Translations under genes and position numbers: made by a program | The notes under the pieces: generated by a model | Databases searched by the model: none | Told to the model about the DNA's origin: nothing | Seen by the model: the letters and a program-made list of their open reading frames with translations, nothing else | Assembly: GCA_017308595.1 (NCBI GenBank) | Contig: JAFKER010000006.1 | Coordinates: 62,001-126,000, forward strand | Direction of reading: 5' to 3' | Length of the DNA stretch: 64,000 nt | DNA from: Afipia sp. | GTDB taxonomy: Bacteria; Pseudomonadota; Alphaproteobacteria; Rhizobiales; Xanthobacteraceae | Shown: in pieces, positions 47,557 through 56,271 of the stretch | Position numbering within the stretch: position 1 is the stretch's first letter | Layout: the number at the start of each line of letters is the position of its first letter

Positions 47557-47967
47557 CTAGGGCTGAACCGCAGGAGTGAGCGACCCTGCCGAGCGGATTG
47601 ATCTGAAAGCGTTTCCGGCATCCATATGTAAAACAGGATGAGGCCGCTTCCGGCAACAGCCGCGAGAAAATAGAAGGCCGCACTGTATCCCGCGGCCATG
47701 ATGATTGCACCGGCTATTGCCGTGCTGAGCGCTCCACCGCGGCCTGCCGCTGTGGCGAAGGGTGATTGCCGCGATGGCCGGGGTTTGCACGGCAATGCCA
47801 GCCAGCCCGGCAACGGACATCACGATGCCGATGTTGGCCTCATTCCATTTCTGCTCGGTCAGAAGATAGATCGCGAGATAGGGCCCCAGCCCCTCGCGGA
47901 CATCGGCCAGAAAGAAGTTCAACGCATCCAAGGGCCGCTGGGCTTGCTCGGCAGCAATTGTGGGCAC
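47557..47967 (-). pseudogene. MFS transporter remnant (both ends kept, middle deleted, frame shifted)
   Basis: From about 47967 the minus strand encodes LDALNFFLADVREGLGPYLA and YLLTEQKWNEANIGIVMSVA, the first two helices of an MFS permease. Near 47755-47760 the frame is lost, and another frame gives GAIIMAAGYSAAFYFLAAVA and GLILFYIWMPETL, the last helix and end of the same kind of protein. About 270 residues of the normal 400 are missing between them. It cannot make a working transporter. A GTG at 47967 with AAGGA upstream was probably the old start. Confidence 0.75.
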
Positions 47968-48293
47968 CGGACGACGTTCCTTTTTCGCAGCGTCGAAAAT
48001 GCACGATTCCGGAAAAGGTTCCCTCCCCTGTGGATAACATGCTGCGTCACGGGGCTGTAACGATCTCGGCCTAGTTTGCCCTCGCGCTCGATCTGCCCCC
48101 GTCACGGATCGCGCGTTTCGGGCGGTCCCCGGCCGCGTAAATCCCCTCTGCGCTGTATCCGGCCGGGGCCGCATTTTTTCAGGGCAAAACGCTGCTGTTC
48201 CCTCCTGCGTTATCGCTTTCGATGACTGCCATGCATCCGCTATAACGGGCCTCCGTCGTTGACTGTTTCCGCTTCGATATCGGCACAGGTTTC
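47968..48293. other. Intergenic region before plsC, no gene seen
   Basis: The 326 bases between the MFS remnant and the acyltransferase gene hold no supported frame. TATAAC at 48241-48246 could be a -10 box for the acyltransferase, but the matching -35 is poor (TTCGAT at 48218). Confidence 0.4.
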
Positions 48294-49139
48294 ATGATCC
48301 GCTGTTTCTATGTGGCCGTCGTCATGGCCGTCGTCGCTCTCGTCCTGTTGCCGTTCCAGCTTGCCGGCATCCTGCTCAACAACCGGCTGCAGCGCATCGT
48401 GCCGAACCTGTTTCATCGCACCGCCTGCGCCGTGATCGGCATCCGCATCACGCAGGCCGGCGAGCGCACCCGTGAAAGCCCGGTGCTGATCCTCTCCAAT
48501 CACGCCTCGTGGCTCGACATCATTGTGCTCGGCGCCATCGCGCCCGTGGTGTTCGTGGCCAAATCCGAAGTCGCCAACTGGCCGCTGTTCGGGCAACTGG
48601 CGAAGCTGCAGCGCACGGTGTTCGTCGAGCGCGAGCGCCGTCACAAGACCGGCGACGCCGCGCGTGCCATGAGCGAACGGCTGATCGGCGGCGATGCCGT
48701 GGTGTTATTCCCTGAAGGCACCTCAAGCGACGGCATCCGCATCCTGCCGTTCCGTTCGGCGCTGATCGGCGCTGTGCATCACGCGATCGGCGATTCCACC
48801 CATCACGATCGCGTCACCGTGCAGCCGGTGTCGCTGGCCTATGTGCGCTTCGGGGGAGTGCCGGTCGGCCGTGCCCTGCGCGACAAGGTGGCGTGGTATG
48901 GCGATGTCGATCTCCTGCCGCATCTGCTCGGCGTATTCGCGTCGGGTGCGGTCGATGTCACCGTGAGCTGGGGTGCGCCGGTGAGCTATGGTATGGACGC
49001 GAACCGCAAGGAGATCGCGCGGGAGGCTGAAAACGCGGTGCGGCGCATGACGGCGCGCGCTTTGCGCTCGCCTGCTGCGCAGCCGTCAGGTAGTGAGGAA
49101 GCGGCGGCATCCGCCGTCCCTGCCTTCGAACAAACCTGA
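48294..49139 (+). CDS. 1-acyl-sn-glycerol-3-phosphate acyltransferase (PlsC family)
   Basis: The 281-residue membrane-bound enzyme adds an acyl chain to lysophosphatidate or a related lysolipid. An N-terminal hydrophobic helix (about 5-27) is followed by the catalytic HX4D box in ILSNHASWLDIIVLG (histidine near 70, aspartate near 75) and the phosphate-binding VVLFPEGTSSDG. The C-terminal 30 residues are alanine/glutamate-rich and probably disordered. It could be the housekeeping PlsC or an ornithine-lipid OlsA-type enzyme; these are not separable by eye. An aldo/keto reductase gene follows 13 bases later. Confidence 0.9.
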   Translation: MIRCFYVAVVMAVVALVLLPFQLAGILLNNRLQRIVPNLFHRTACAVIGIRITQAGERTRESPVLILSNHASWLDIIVLGAIAPVVFVAKSEVANWPLFGQLAKLQRTVFVERERRHKTGDAARAMSERLIGGDAVVLFPEGTSSDGIRILPFRSALIGAVHHAIGDSTHHDRVTVQPVSLAYVRFGGVPVGRALRDKVAWYGDVDLLPHLLGVFASGAVDVTVSWGAPVSYGMDANRKEIAREAENAVRRMTARALRSPAAQPSGSEEAAASAVPAFEQT

Positions 49140-49152
49140 CGGATCAAGACTC

Positions 49153-50094
49153 ATGGACATCAGAAATCTGGGCGGCTCCGGCCTGCGTGTGTCCGCTGTT
49201 GGCCTCGGCTGCAACAATTTCGGCCAGCGCACCGATCTGGAAACCTCACGCAAGGTGATCCACAAAGCCATCGATCTCGGCATCACGCTGTTCGACACCG
49301 CGGACATCTATGCCGGACGCGGCGGCTCGGAGACCGTGCTGGGCGAAGTGCTCGGCCATCGCCGCAAGGACATTGTGCTCGCCACGAAATACGCCAAGGC
49401 GATGAGCGACGACGGCACCAAACAGGGCGCGTCGCGCCGCTACATCATGACCGCGGTGGAAGACAGCCTGCGCCGCCTCAAGACCGATTACATCGATCTC
49501 TACCAGCAGCATGATTTCGATCCGCTGACGCCTATTGAAGAAACGCTCCGCGCGCTGGAAGACCTGATCCGCCAGGGCAAGGTCCGCTACATCGGCTGCT
49601 CGAATTTTCCGGCATGGCGCGTCGCCGAGGCGCAGTTCACTGCGCGCGGCATCAACACCCATGCCTTCGTGTCGTGCCAGGACGAATACAGCCTGATCGT
49701 GCGCGACAACGAGAGGGACTTGTTTCCCGCAGCACAGGCCTACAATCTCGGAATCCTGCCGTTCTTTCCGCTGGCGAGCGGACTGCTCACCGGAAAGTAC
49801 AAACGCGGCGCTGCTGCCCCCGCCGACACGCGCTTCGCCAAGATGCAGTATCTCAGCGACCGCTACATGACCGAGGCAAACTTCGATCTGGTGCAGAAGC
49901 TGCAGGACTTCGTCAACGCGCGCGGCAGGACCATGCTCGAACTGGCCTTCTCATGGCTTGCGGCGCGGCCGCAAGTCTCGAGCGTCATTGCAGGGGCCAC
50001 GCGCGTCGAACAGATCGAGCAGAACGTCAAAGCGATCGGCTGGAAGCTGACGGCGGACGAGATGGCGGAGATCGACGCCATTACAAAAAAATAA
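49153..50094 (+). CDS. Aldo/keto reductase
   Basis: The 313-residue NADPH-dependent TIM-barrel reductase has GITLFDTADIYAGRGGSETV with the catalytic aspartate and tyrosine, IVLATKYAKAM with the lysine, and YIDLYQQHDFDP with the histidine. SNFPAWRVAEAQFTARGIN and a C-terminal LARPQVSSVIAGATRVEQI-like NADP site follow. It resembles the YghZ/KvbB-type general aldehyde reductases. It is only 13 bases after the acyltransferase gene and probably co-transcribed. The start ATG at 49153 gives the normal opening MDIRNLGGSGLRVSAVGLG. Confidence 0.92.
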   Translation: MDIRNLGGSGLRVSAVGLGCNNFGQRTDLETSRKVIHKAIDLGITLFDTADIYAGRGGSETVLGEVLGHRRKDIVLATKYAKAMSDDGTKQGASRRYIMTAVEDSLRRLKTDYIDLYQQHDFDPLTPIEETLRALEDLIRQGKVRYIGCSNFPAWRVAEAQFTARGINTHAFVSCQDEYSLIVRDNERDLFPAAQAYNLGILPFFPLASGLLTGKYKRGAAAPADTRFAKMQYLSDRYMTEANFDLVQKLQDFVNARGRTMLELAFSWLAARPQVSSVIAGATRVEQIEQNVKAIGWKLTADEMAEIDAITKK

Positions 50095-50117
50095 GAACGC
50101 CGCAATTTATATGCGAT

Positions 50118-50244
50118 GTCGTCCCCGCGAAAGCGGGGACCCATGACCACCGAACATGGTGTTGAAGCGAGAAGGCCGTTTCAGCATCTTTCCTAAATCG
50201 ATGATGATTGAGGAAGTATGGGTCCCCGCTTTCGCGGGGACGAC
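50118..50244. repeat. Inverted pair of GTCGTCCCCGCGAAAGCGGGGAC repeats
   Basis: GTCCCCGCGAAAGCGGGGACCCAT at 50121-50144 is mirrored by ATGGGTCCCCGCTTTCGCGGGGAC at 50218-50241. Each copy is a hairpin and the two can pair with each other. The pair lies between the convergent aldo/keto reductase and DUF1501 genes. Confidence 0.88.
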
Positions 50245-50343
50245 ATTGCATGTGTTGCAGCGTATGTGTTGCAGCCCCACCGCGACCAGCTCGTGCCGGT
50301 CGACTCCCCCACAAAAGGGGAGGGATAAAAGAAGCGCGCGATA

Positions 50344-51585
50344 TTAAACCACCAGCCCCTGCGCAGCCTTCGCGGCGCTGCTGTCCGGAAACACTGTTTC
50401 CGCCAGCACCCGCTCACCGAGGCCGAGATGATCGCGCAGCACACCCTTGATGACGCTGCGAAGATCAGTGGTCGGCTTGAGATCACGGTTCTCATAGAGG
50501 TTCGCGGCCTTCAGTCCCGGCCAGTCAGATATCACGCGCCCGCCACTCACCGCGCCGCCTGCGAGCAGTGCAATCGTGCCGGTGCCATGATCAGTGCCGT
50601 CAGTGCCGTTGATCCGCGCGGTACGGCCAAATTCGGTGGCCACCACGATCACCGTATCTTTCCAACGGTCTCCGAGGCCGCCCTCGAATTCCGCCAGCGC
50701 GCCATCGAGGCCGCCTAACAACTGCGCGAGACGACCGACCGGCCCGCCCTCATTAGCGTGGGTGTCCCAGCCATCGAAGGCCAGCGCCGCAATGCGCGGG
50801 CCGTCATCCGCCGCCATCAGCCGCGCCGCTCCCTTGGCCGCGAGTTTCATTCCCGCCGCGCCGTTCATGCCGGGCTTCGGCTTCATGCTGTCGTCGCGCG
50901 CCGCGATCTTGTCGATCTGCAATCCCTGCGACAGCGCCGCTGCGAGCGCCGGATCGCGATGGGTGTAAAGATTCATCAAGCGCATTGCCGTGTCGTCGGC
51001 TGCTTGTGGAATGTAAGGCGGCACCCAGCCAACGGTCGGCGCAGCGCCACGTAACACCAGCGGCGTGGTGGGTCCGACCGCAAGCCCGCTCATCACGCGC
51101 TCGCCGCGCGGCAATGCTTCCAGCGCACGACTAAGCCAGCCGCTCTGTACCCGGCCCGGACCGGCAAAACCGCTTTCCAGCACATCCTGTCCGTCGAAAT
51201 GCGAGCGCTCGCGATACGATGTCGCCACCGCATGAACCACAGCAGCTTTCTTGTCCTTATACATCCGCGCGAATTCCGGCATCGATGGATGCAGCGCGAA
51301 GAAGGAATCGAGCGGGATGGCCGCGTGTGGACCGTCGAGCGACAGCGCAATCGATCCATGCAGCGCCGCGTAATCGGGATCTCCCACCGGCGCGACGGTG
51401 GCGAGACCATCCAGCGCTCCGCGCAGAATGATGGTGACGACGCGCGGATCGCGGCCATCTTTCGCCCGCGCGAATTTCGGCAAGTACGCCCAGGCTGCGA
51501 AGGTCGCGGATCCCATCAGCAGCGAGCGGCGCGTGATCCCTTGCGCGGTGTGACTTTCGCAGCAGTCGGATGAAAAGCCGGACAT
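50344..51585 (-). CDS. DUF1501-family Tat-exported protein
   Basis: The 413-residue protein has a twin-arginine signal (GITRRSLLMGSATFAAWAYL), then VVTIILRGALDGLATVAPVG, HDGWDTHANEGG-like GWDTHANEGGPVGRLA and ATEFGRTARINGTDGTDHGT, all DUF1501 signatures with conserved histidine/aspartate residues that suggest an alkaline-phosphatase-like sulfatase fold. It follows a DUF1800 gene with overlapping stop and start (ATGA at 51591-51588). The start is either 51591 or 51585; AGGAG spacing favours 51585. The DUF1800-DUF1501 pair is widespread but not understood. Confidence 0.88.
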   Translation of the reverse strand: MSGFSSDCCESHTAQGITRRSLLMGSATFAAWAYLPKFARAKDGRDPRVVTIILRGALDGLATVAPVGDPDYAALHGSIALSLDGPHAAIPLDSFFALHPSMPEFARMYKDKKAAVVHAVATSYRERSHFDGQDVLESGFAGPGRVQSGWLSRALEALPRGERVMSGLAVGPTTPLVLRGAAPTVGWVPPYIPQAADDTAMRLMNLYTHRDPALAAALSQGLQIDKIAARDDSMKPKPGMNGAAGMKLAAKGAARLMAADDGPRIAALAFDGWDTHANEGGPVGRLAQLLGGLDGALAEFEGGLGDRWKDTVIVVATEFGRTARINGTDGTDHGTGTIALLAGGAVSGGRVISDWPGLKAANLYENRDLKPTTDLRSVIKGVLRDHLGLGERVLAETVFPDSSAAKAAQGLVV

Positions 51586-51587
51586 GC

Positions 51588-53105
51588 TCATCTCCTCTGG
51601 AATTCGGGCGACATCAGCAGCAGCGCAAAGGCCTGCTGCTTGGATTCCGCGCGATCGATGGTCTGACGCGTCTCGGCCGAGGCCGCTTCCCCTGCCACCA
51701 CATCGAGCAGCGCGCGCGGATCGATATTGTCTCCGATGCGCGACGAAATCTGCGAGGCAATGTCGAGACGCAACTTGATGTTTTCCGGCGCGGCCCATGC
51801 CGCGTTGGTGTCGGCAAAGCCGTTCGGCCCGGCGGGCGCCCATAGTGGCTGACCAAGAACATTCAGCCCGCCGAGATAACGCTGCGGATCTTCCGGAATG
51901 CGGCCCATCATCCGGCCGCTTGCGACCAGATATTCATACGGCATCCGGATCTTGGTCATCGGCGCGCGCCAGGCTTCATCCGCATCCACCAGCGCCAGCG
52001 TCATCGCGCGCAGGTCGCCATTGGTCTTCCTGAATGCAGCCTCGAGCTTCGCCACCAGCGCAGGCGGCGGATCGTCGGCAATGAAGTGGCGTACGAACTT
52101 GGTGGCGATGAACCTGGCTGTCGCGGGATGACGCGCGATGTCGGCCAGTGCCGCTTCGCCCTGCGCAACGCCGGTGTCCTCATAGATTTTGCCGAGCAGC
52201 TTCTGCGGTCCGGGCTCGTGCGCATTGACGTTGAAGGCGAACGTGCCGGGCGGCGCGAGCTTTCCGTCGCGGCCCGCGAAGGTCCAGCCGGTGATGATCC
52301 GCGCCAGCGAGGTCACATCATCCTGCGTATAGCCGCCATGAACGCCGAGCGTGTGCAGTTCCATGATCTCGCGGGCAAGATTTTCATTCAGGCCGCGCTT
52401 GCGATTCTTTCCCGCGCGCGACTGCGGACCGACCGACTGCTGATTGTCGAGGAAGAAGATCATCGCCGGATGCTGCTCGACCGCGCGCAGCATCTCGCCG
52501 AAATTGCCGAGCACGTAAGGCCGGATCGCCTCGCGTTCGAACACACCGGACCACATCCGCGCCAGTTCGCCCTTGCTGGCGGAAATGCAGAAATGATTGG
52601 ACCAGAACGTTACAAGCCGTTCGACAAAGCCGCATTCCGCCATGGTGGCGCGCTGCAGCCGCGCCAGCGCTTCGGCGCGGAAGGTTTTCTGGATGACATT
52701 CAGCGGTTTGGGCGGCTCCTTGCGTGGCATCATGGCCGGCTGCATTGCTTCCGCTGCTGCGCCGCCGCCTGATGGGGGGGCCGGTTTGGCGCTGCCCTGC
52801 ATCGCCTCGCCGCTCGCCGCGTTCATGTCGGCGGATTTTTCCGCGGAGGCGGATGCCTGCGCCATCTTGGCGGCTTCGCGCTGCTGCTTCACATCTTTCT
52901 GATAATCGAACACGGCCTGGGCCAGCACGGGCGATGGCTGCAAGCCCGGCGCATCGAGCAGTGCGGCATTGGGCCGGCCCAGTTCCGCCTTCACAAAGCC
53001 GCGCGGATCGGACGCCGCGCTGGAGAAATCACTGGCCGCGCCGCCGCGCGCGCCAAATCCGAAGCGGTTAAGTGCGACCAGAGCACCTTGCGGGTCACGC
53101 GCCAT
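51588..53105 (-). CDS. DUF1800-family protein
   Basis: The 505-residue protein has the DUF1800 pattern: ALVALNRFGFGARGGAASDF at the start, RLVTFWSNHFCISASKGEL, NENLAREIMELHTLGVHGGY, TQDDVTSLARIITGWTF and FVRHFIADDPPPALVAKLEA. There is a low-complexity insert rich in alanine, serine and proline at about 80-125. No signal peptide is evident, although its partner is Tat-exported. The two genes overlap by a stop-start. Function unknown; the pair may act together at the envelope. Confidence 0.88.
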   Translation of the reverse strand: MARDPQGALVALNRFGFGARGGAASDFSSAASDPRGFVKAELGRPNAALLDAPGLQPSPVLAQAVFDYQKDVKQQREAAKMAQASASAEKSADMNAASGEAMQGSAKPAPPSGGGAAAEAMQPAMMPRKEPPKPLNVIQKTFRAEALARLQRATMAECGFVERLVTFWSNHFCISASKGELARMWSGVFEREAIRPYVLGNFGEMLRAVEQHPAMIFFLDNQQSVGPQSRAGKNRKRGLNENLAREIMELHTLGVHGGYTQDDVTSLARIITGWTFAGRDGKLAPPGTFAFNVNAHEPGPQKLLGKIYEDTGVAQGEAALADIARHPATARFIATKFVRHFIADDPPPALVAKLEAAFRKTNGDLRAMTLALVDADEAWRAPMTKIRMPYEYLVASGRMMGRIPEDPQRYLGGLNVLGQPLWAPAGPNGFADTNAAWAAPENIKLRLDIASQISSRIGDNIDPRALLDVVAGEAASAETRQTIDRAESKQQAFALLLMSPEFQRR

Positions 53106-53204
53106 TGCTGGAACTCACGATTGATCTCACCGGCGGGTTGGCCGAATATGGATTGAGTATGCGCTGTGAGTGCATGAACGTCACATGAAGGATTCGGCAG
53201 AATC

Positions 53205-53411
53205 GTGAACGAGATCGTGACCAGTTCGTCACAGAATTCCACCGGCCGGCGGACGCTGACTTGCGCGCGCTGCGGAGCGCCGTTCACCTGCGACCTCTCC
53301 GGCCGCTGCTGGTGCATGGACGAAACAGCGAAGCTGCCGATGCCTGCCGAGGGCGAGGATTGCCTGTGTCGGGCGTGCCTGCAGGCTGCAGCCGGGCAGC
53401 ACGATCCGTAA
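53205..53411 (+). CDS. Cysteine-rich CWC-family small protein
   Basis: The 68-residue protein contains seven clustered cysteines in the order CARCGAPFTCDLSGRCWCMD and later EDCLCRACL, the Cys_rich_CWC pattern that probably binds zinc. It starts from GTG at 53205, with AAGGA about 12 bases before. It is alone, divergent from the DUF1800 gene. Function unknown. Confidence 0.8.
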   Translation: MNEIVTSSSQNSTGRRTLTCARCGAPFTCDLSGRCWCMDETAKLPMPAEGEDCLCRACLQAAAGQHDP

Positions 53412-53540
53412 AGTTTAACGAAAATCCTTACACGCGAGTTGATCTCTCCGTCACTCTGACGGCGTTCCGCTTCCATGGATATCCGGTGCATTAACAGATG
53501 CGCGGATAGGTTGCGCCGTCCTTGTAGCCGGAATGATCCG

Positions 53541-54128
53541 ATGAGCCGATTCGTTATCTATGTGGGTATGGCCTTCGTCACCGCTTTTGTCGGAGTCTCA
53601 TGGGCCATGCGTGGATTCCCGATGTGGTCGCAAAGGCCGGTCACTGAGTTGCGACCAGTAGCATTACCAAAGTTTGGCGATGCGGGAGACACCGAGGAAA
53701 AGCGCAAGGAAAGAGAGGCGATTGCGCAAGCAGAGAGCATCAAAGATCCGGCACTCGATAAGATTCGGCTCGCGACTCTGCAGGCCGCAAATGCCTATTC
53801 GCTGTCACCCTGCGACAAGACCATGAAAGCTCACCTTGTCGCCGCGTTGACCGCCTATACCCAGGCATGGCAACGCGTCCTCAATTGCACGAGTTCGCGA
53901 ATGCTTTGTCCTGATGCAAACAGGACTCGGGCAGCAGCGACTTTCTCCACAGCCCTCGACAACCGGGTCAAGGAAGCTGTGGGGAAAGCATTTGAACAGA
54001 AGGGAATCGTGAAGGCCGATTTTCCGAATTCGGTGCACTTCGACATGCTTCTCGTCGCCGGACAGAACCTCTGGTCTGATGAGTTTCCGGTTTGCGCTCA
54101 TCTTGCCGCAGCTGGGAGGCGGCCATGA
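53541..54128 (+). CDS. Unknown membrane-anchored protein, first of an overlapping pair
   Basis: The 195-residue product has an N-terminal hydrophobic anchor (FVIYVGMAFVTAFVGVSWAM), a charged helical stretch with DTEEKRKEREAIAQAESIKD, and a domain with three spaced cysteines (LSPCDKTMKA, VLNCTSSRMLCPD). The last codons overlap the start of the next gene (ATGA at 54125). The DNA is lower in GC than its neighbours. I do not recognise the family; the domain could be an extracytoplasmic lysozyme-inhibitor-like or binding module, but this is a guess. Confidence 0.65.
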   Translation: MSRFVIYVGMAFVTAFVGVSWAMRGFPMWSQRPVTELRPVALPKFGDAGDTEEKRKEREAIAQAESIKDPALDKIRLATLQAANAYSLSPCDKTMKAHLVAALTAYTQAWQRVLNCTSSRMLCPDANRTRAAATFSTALDNRVKEAVGKAFEQKGIVKADFPNSVHFDMLLVAGQNLWSDEFPVCAHLAAAGRRP

Positions 54129-54607
54129 AGCGCGCGCTCTTCATCATCGGAGCCATTGTGGTCTGGCAGGTTGCCGCCTGGGCATTTGCACCACCGCCGC
54201 CTGTATTGCAAAAGCCGCGGGAAATCGATCCGCAAACTCTTCCGAACGAAAAATACATAGTCGAGGGACGGAACTTGCAGCGACATGATGGCTTGCGTGC
54301 ACTCGATGTGCCCCGAAGCAGTTTATGCTCCGAGGAAGGACGAAAAAAATTCATAAGCGGACTTGGGCACTATTATTATCATCGATCTCTCCAGACGACG
54401 AGCTATCCCAAGAATTACGGAAAAACCGGAGCGGATTACATCGCGAGACAGTGGAGCACTGCCGACGACAAGCGCATCGACCGTTTGACTAAGGGGATTT
54501 ATAGCAGCGGCTACTTCAAGCCGAACGAATTCGGAGCCGGCTCGCGTGATATGCTTCTAACCCTCGTGAAGGACGAGCGCGTCACCGGCAAGGGTTGTGC
54601 GCGCTAG
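54125..54607 (+). CDS. Unknown exported protein, second of an overlapping pair
   Basis: The 160-residue product begins with a signal peptide or anchor (ALFIIGAIVVWQVAAWAFAP) and a proline-rich segment. The rest contains LDVPRSSLCSEEGRKKFISG and GHYYYHRSLQTTSYPKNYG. It overlaps its upstream partner by four bases, so the two are made together and may interact. It is AT-richer than the flanks. No family is recognised. Confidence 0.68.
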   Translation: MKRALFIIGAIVVWQVAAWAFAPPPPVLQKPREIDPQTLPNEKYIVEGRNLQRHDGLRALDVPRSSLCSEEGRKKFISGLGHYYYHRSLQTTSYPKNYGKTGADYIARQWSTADDKRIDRLTKGIYSSGYFKPNEFGAGSRDMLLTLVKDERVTGKGCAR

Positions 54608-54610
54608 CGC

Positions 54611-55312
54611 TTACACCGCATATCCCGGCGATTTCCGCGCCATGCCGTCGAACGCGTCGAGCAGTTTCTCGCGCCAGGCGTAGACCGGATCGTCTTCCTT
54701 GAGCAGCTTGAATGGGCTGATGGCCCGTGCCCACTGAAACGGACCGAATACGATATAGTCCGCGTAGTTCGGTGACGCACCGCCAATAAAAGGCTGGGTC
54801 TTGAGTGTCAGCCGCATCGGATTGAGCGCGTTGCGAAATCCTTCGACCATCTCATCGCGATTAACACCCGCCTCTTCCAGAGTCTTGCCCAGACGCGCTT
54901 CGCGGGTCTTGCGGAAGTATGGCTGATCGGCTGGCCGCAAATGATCGTAGATATCCTTCACGACCATCGGAAAGATACCGCCGACCACCACGGTATCGCC
55001 CCACCAGTTCAGCATCCGGCCCATGGCGCGGCCGCCTTCGCCACCGAACAATGAGGGAAGATCGGGGTAGGTGTCTTCGAGATAGTTCGCGATCGCCCAT
55101 GAATCCGCGACGGAGGTATCGCCGTCGAGAAACACAGGCACCTTGTCCGACTGATGCGGCGCGATGGCGTCCTTCTCTGTGAAGCGCCAGGGAATCGTTT
55201 CGGCCTCGATGTCCTTGTGGGCGAGCGCCATGCGCGTGCGCCAGCAGAACGGACTGAACACACGCTCGGTTTCAATGCCGCAGAGTTCGAACAGCTTGCG
55301 CGCGACGGCCAT
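54611..55312 (-). CDS. Glutathione S-transferase family protein
   Basis: The 233-residue protein has a thioredoxin-like N-domain (MAVARKLFELCGIETERVFS, SPFCWRTRMALAHKDIEAET) with DTSVADSWAIANYLEDTYPD, the glutathione site, and a long C-domain including GGASPNYADYIVFGPFQWAR. PFCWR at the active site keeps one cysteine/proline arrangement seen in beta-etherase/LigE-like and related GSTs. It follows another GST by five bases on the same strand. Confidence 0.88.
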   Translation of the reverse strand: MAVARKLFELCGIETERVFSPFCWRTRMALAHKDIEAETIPWRFTEKDAIAPHQSDKVPVFLDGDTSVADSWAIANYLEDTYPDLPSLFGGEGGRAMGRMLNWWGDTVVVGGIFPMVVKDIYDHLRPADQPYFRKTREARLGKTLEEAGVNRDEMVEGFRNALNPMRLTLKTQPFIGGASPNYADYIVFGPFQWARAISPFKLLKEDDPVYAWREKLLDAFDGMARKSPGYAV

Positions 55313-55317
55313 GCGCC

Positions 55318-56022
55318 TCACCCCTTCACAACAGCTGCGGTTTGCCCGAACAATACTTTCTTCTGCTCATCGGTAAAGGTCCTGCCGAGATTCGAATTGA
55401 CCTTCGGCCCAAGTTCATAGGCACGCACCGTCGCGGGCTTCGCCTTGATCGCTTCGAACCAGCGCTTGAGATGCGGAAAGTCCTCAAGCTTCTGGCCCTG
55501 CCGCTCATAGGGCACGATCCACGGATACGCCGCCATGTCCGCGATGGAGTATTCGCCAGCGACATATTCGCGATCCGCAAGACGCAGGTTGAGCACGCCA
55601 TAAAGCCGGTTGGTCTCGTTGACATAGCGATCGATGGCGTAGGGAATCTTCTCAGGCGCATAGTTGCTGAAATGATGGTTCTGGCCGAGCATTGGGCCGA
55701 GACCACCCATCTGCCACATCAGCCACTGGATCACATCGAAACGCTTGCGCAGATCGGCGGGCAAGAACTTGCCGGTCTTCTCCGCGAGATAGATCAGGAT
55801 CGCGCCGGATTCGAAAATCTTCACGGGCTCGCCGCCGTCGGCTGGCGCCTGATCGATAATCGCGGGCATGCGGTTGTTCGGCGAGAACGCCAGAAAGTCC
55901 GGCTTGAACTGATCACCCGTGCCGATGTTGATCGGGTGAATCTTGTAGGCAAGGCCGGTCTCTTCGAGGAACATCGTGATCTTGTGGCCGTTCGGCGTCG
56001 GCCAGTAATAGAGGTCGATCAT
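55318..56022 (-). CDS. GST of the YfcG/Ure2p type (disulfide-bond oxidoreductase-like)
   Basis: The 234-residue product begins MIDLYYWPTPNGHKITMFLE and continues EETGLAYKIHPINIGTGDQF, FSPNNRMPAIID and IFESGAILIYLAEKTG, the signature of YfcG/YghU nu-class GSTs, which reduce disulfides with two glutathiones. EYSIADMAAYPWIVPYERQG is in the C-domain. It lies immediately upstream of a different GST and probably heads a two-gene unit. Confidence 0.92.
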   Translation of the reverse strand: MIDLYYWPTPNGHKITMFLEETGLAYKIHPINIGTGDQFKPDFLAFSPNNRMPAIIDQAPADGGEPVKIFESGAILIYLAEKTGKFLPADLRKRFDVIQWLMWQMGGLGPMLGQNHHFSNYAPEKIPYAIDRYVNETNRLYGVLNLRLADREYVAGEYSIADMAAYPWIVPYERQGQKLEDFPHLKRWFEAIKAKPATVRAYELGPKVNSNLGRTFTDEQKKVLFGQTAAVVKG

Positions 56023-56271
56023 CTCGTTATCCTTGTCGCTATCTCTGGAATGAAGAGCACCGGCTGGCGGCGCGAAATCAATGCGATTGCATGAAGTTTG
56101 CGCTTCGCGTCTGCGAAGTCAATGCCGCACCGCGCATATCAAGTATATTTCATTGCCTGAGGCCTAAGCTCGTGAAAGATTTTCATCGTTTCATTCCAAA
56201 CAAGAAACAGTCCCTCTCGCGTCCTGACGATAGAGTTCCGGCAAATCCGGACTCGGGTTCAAGAAAGGTCG

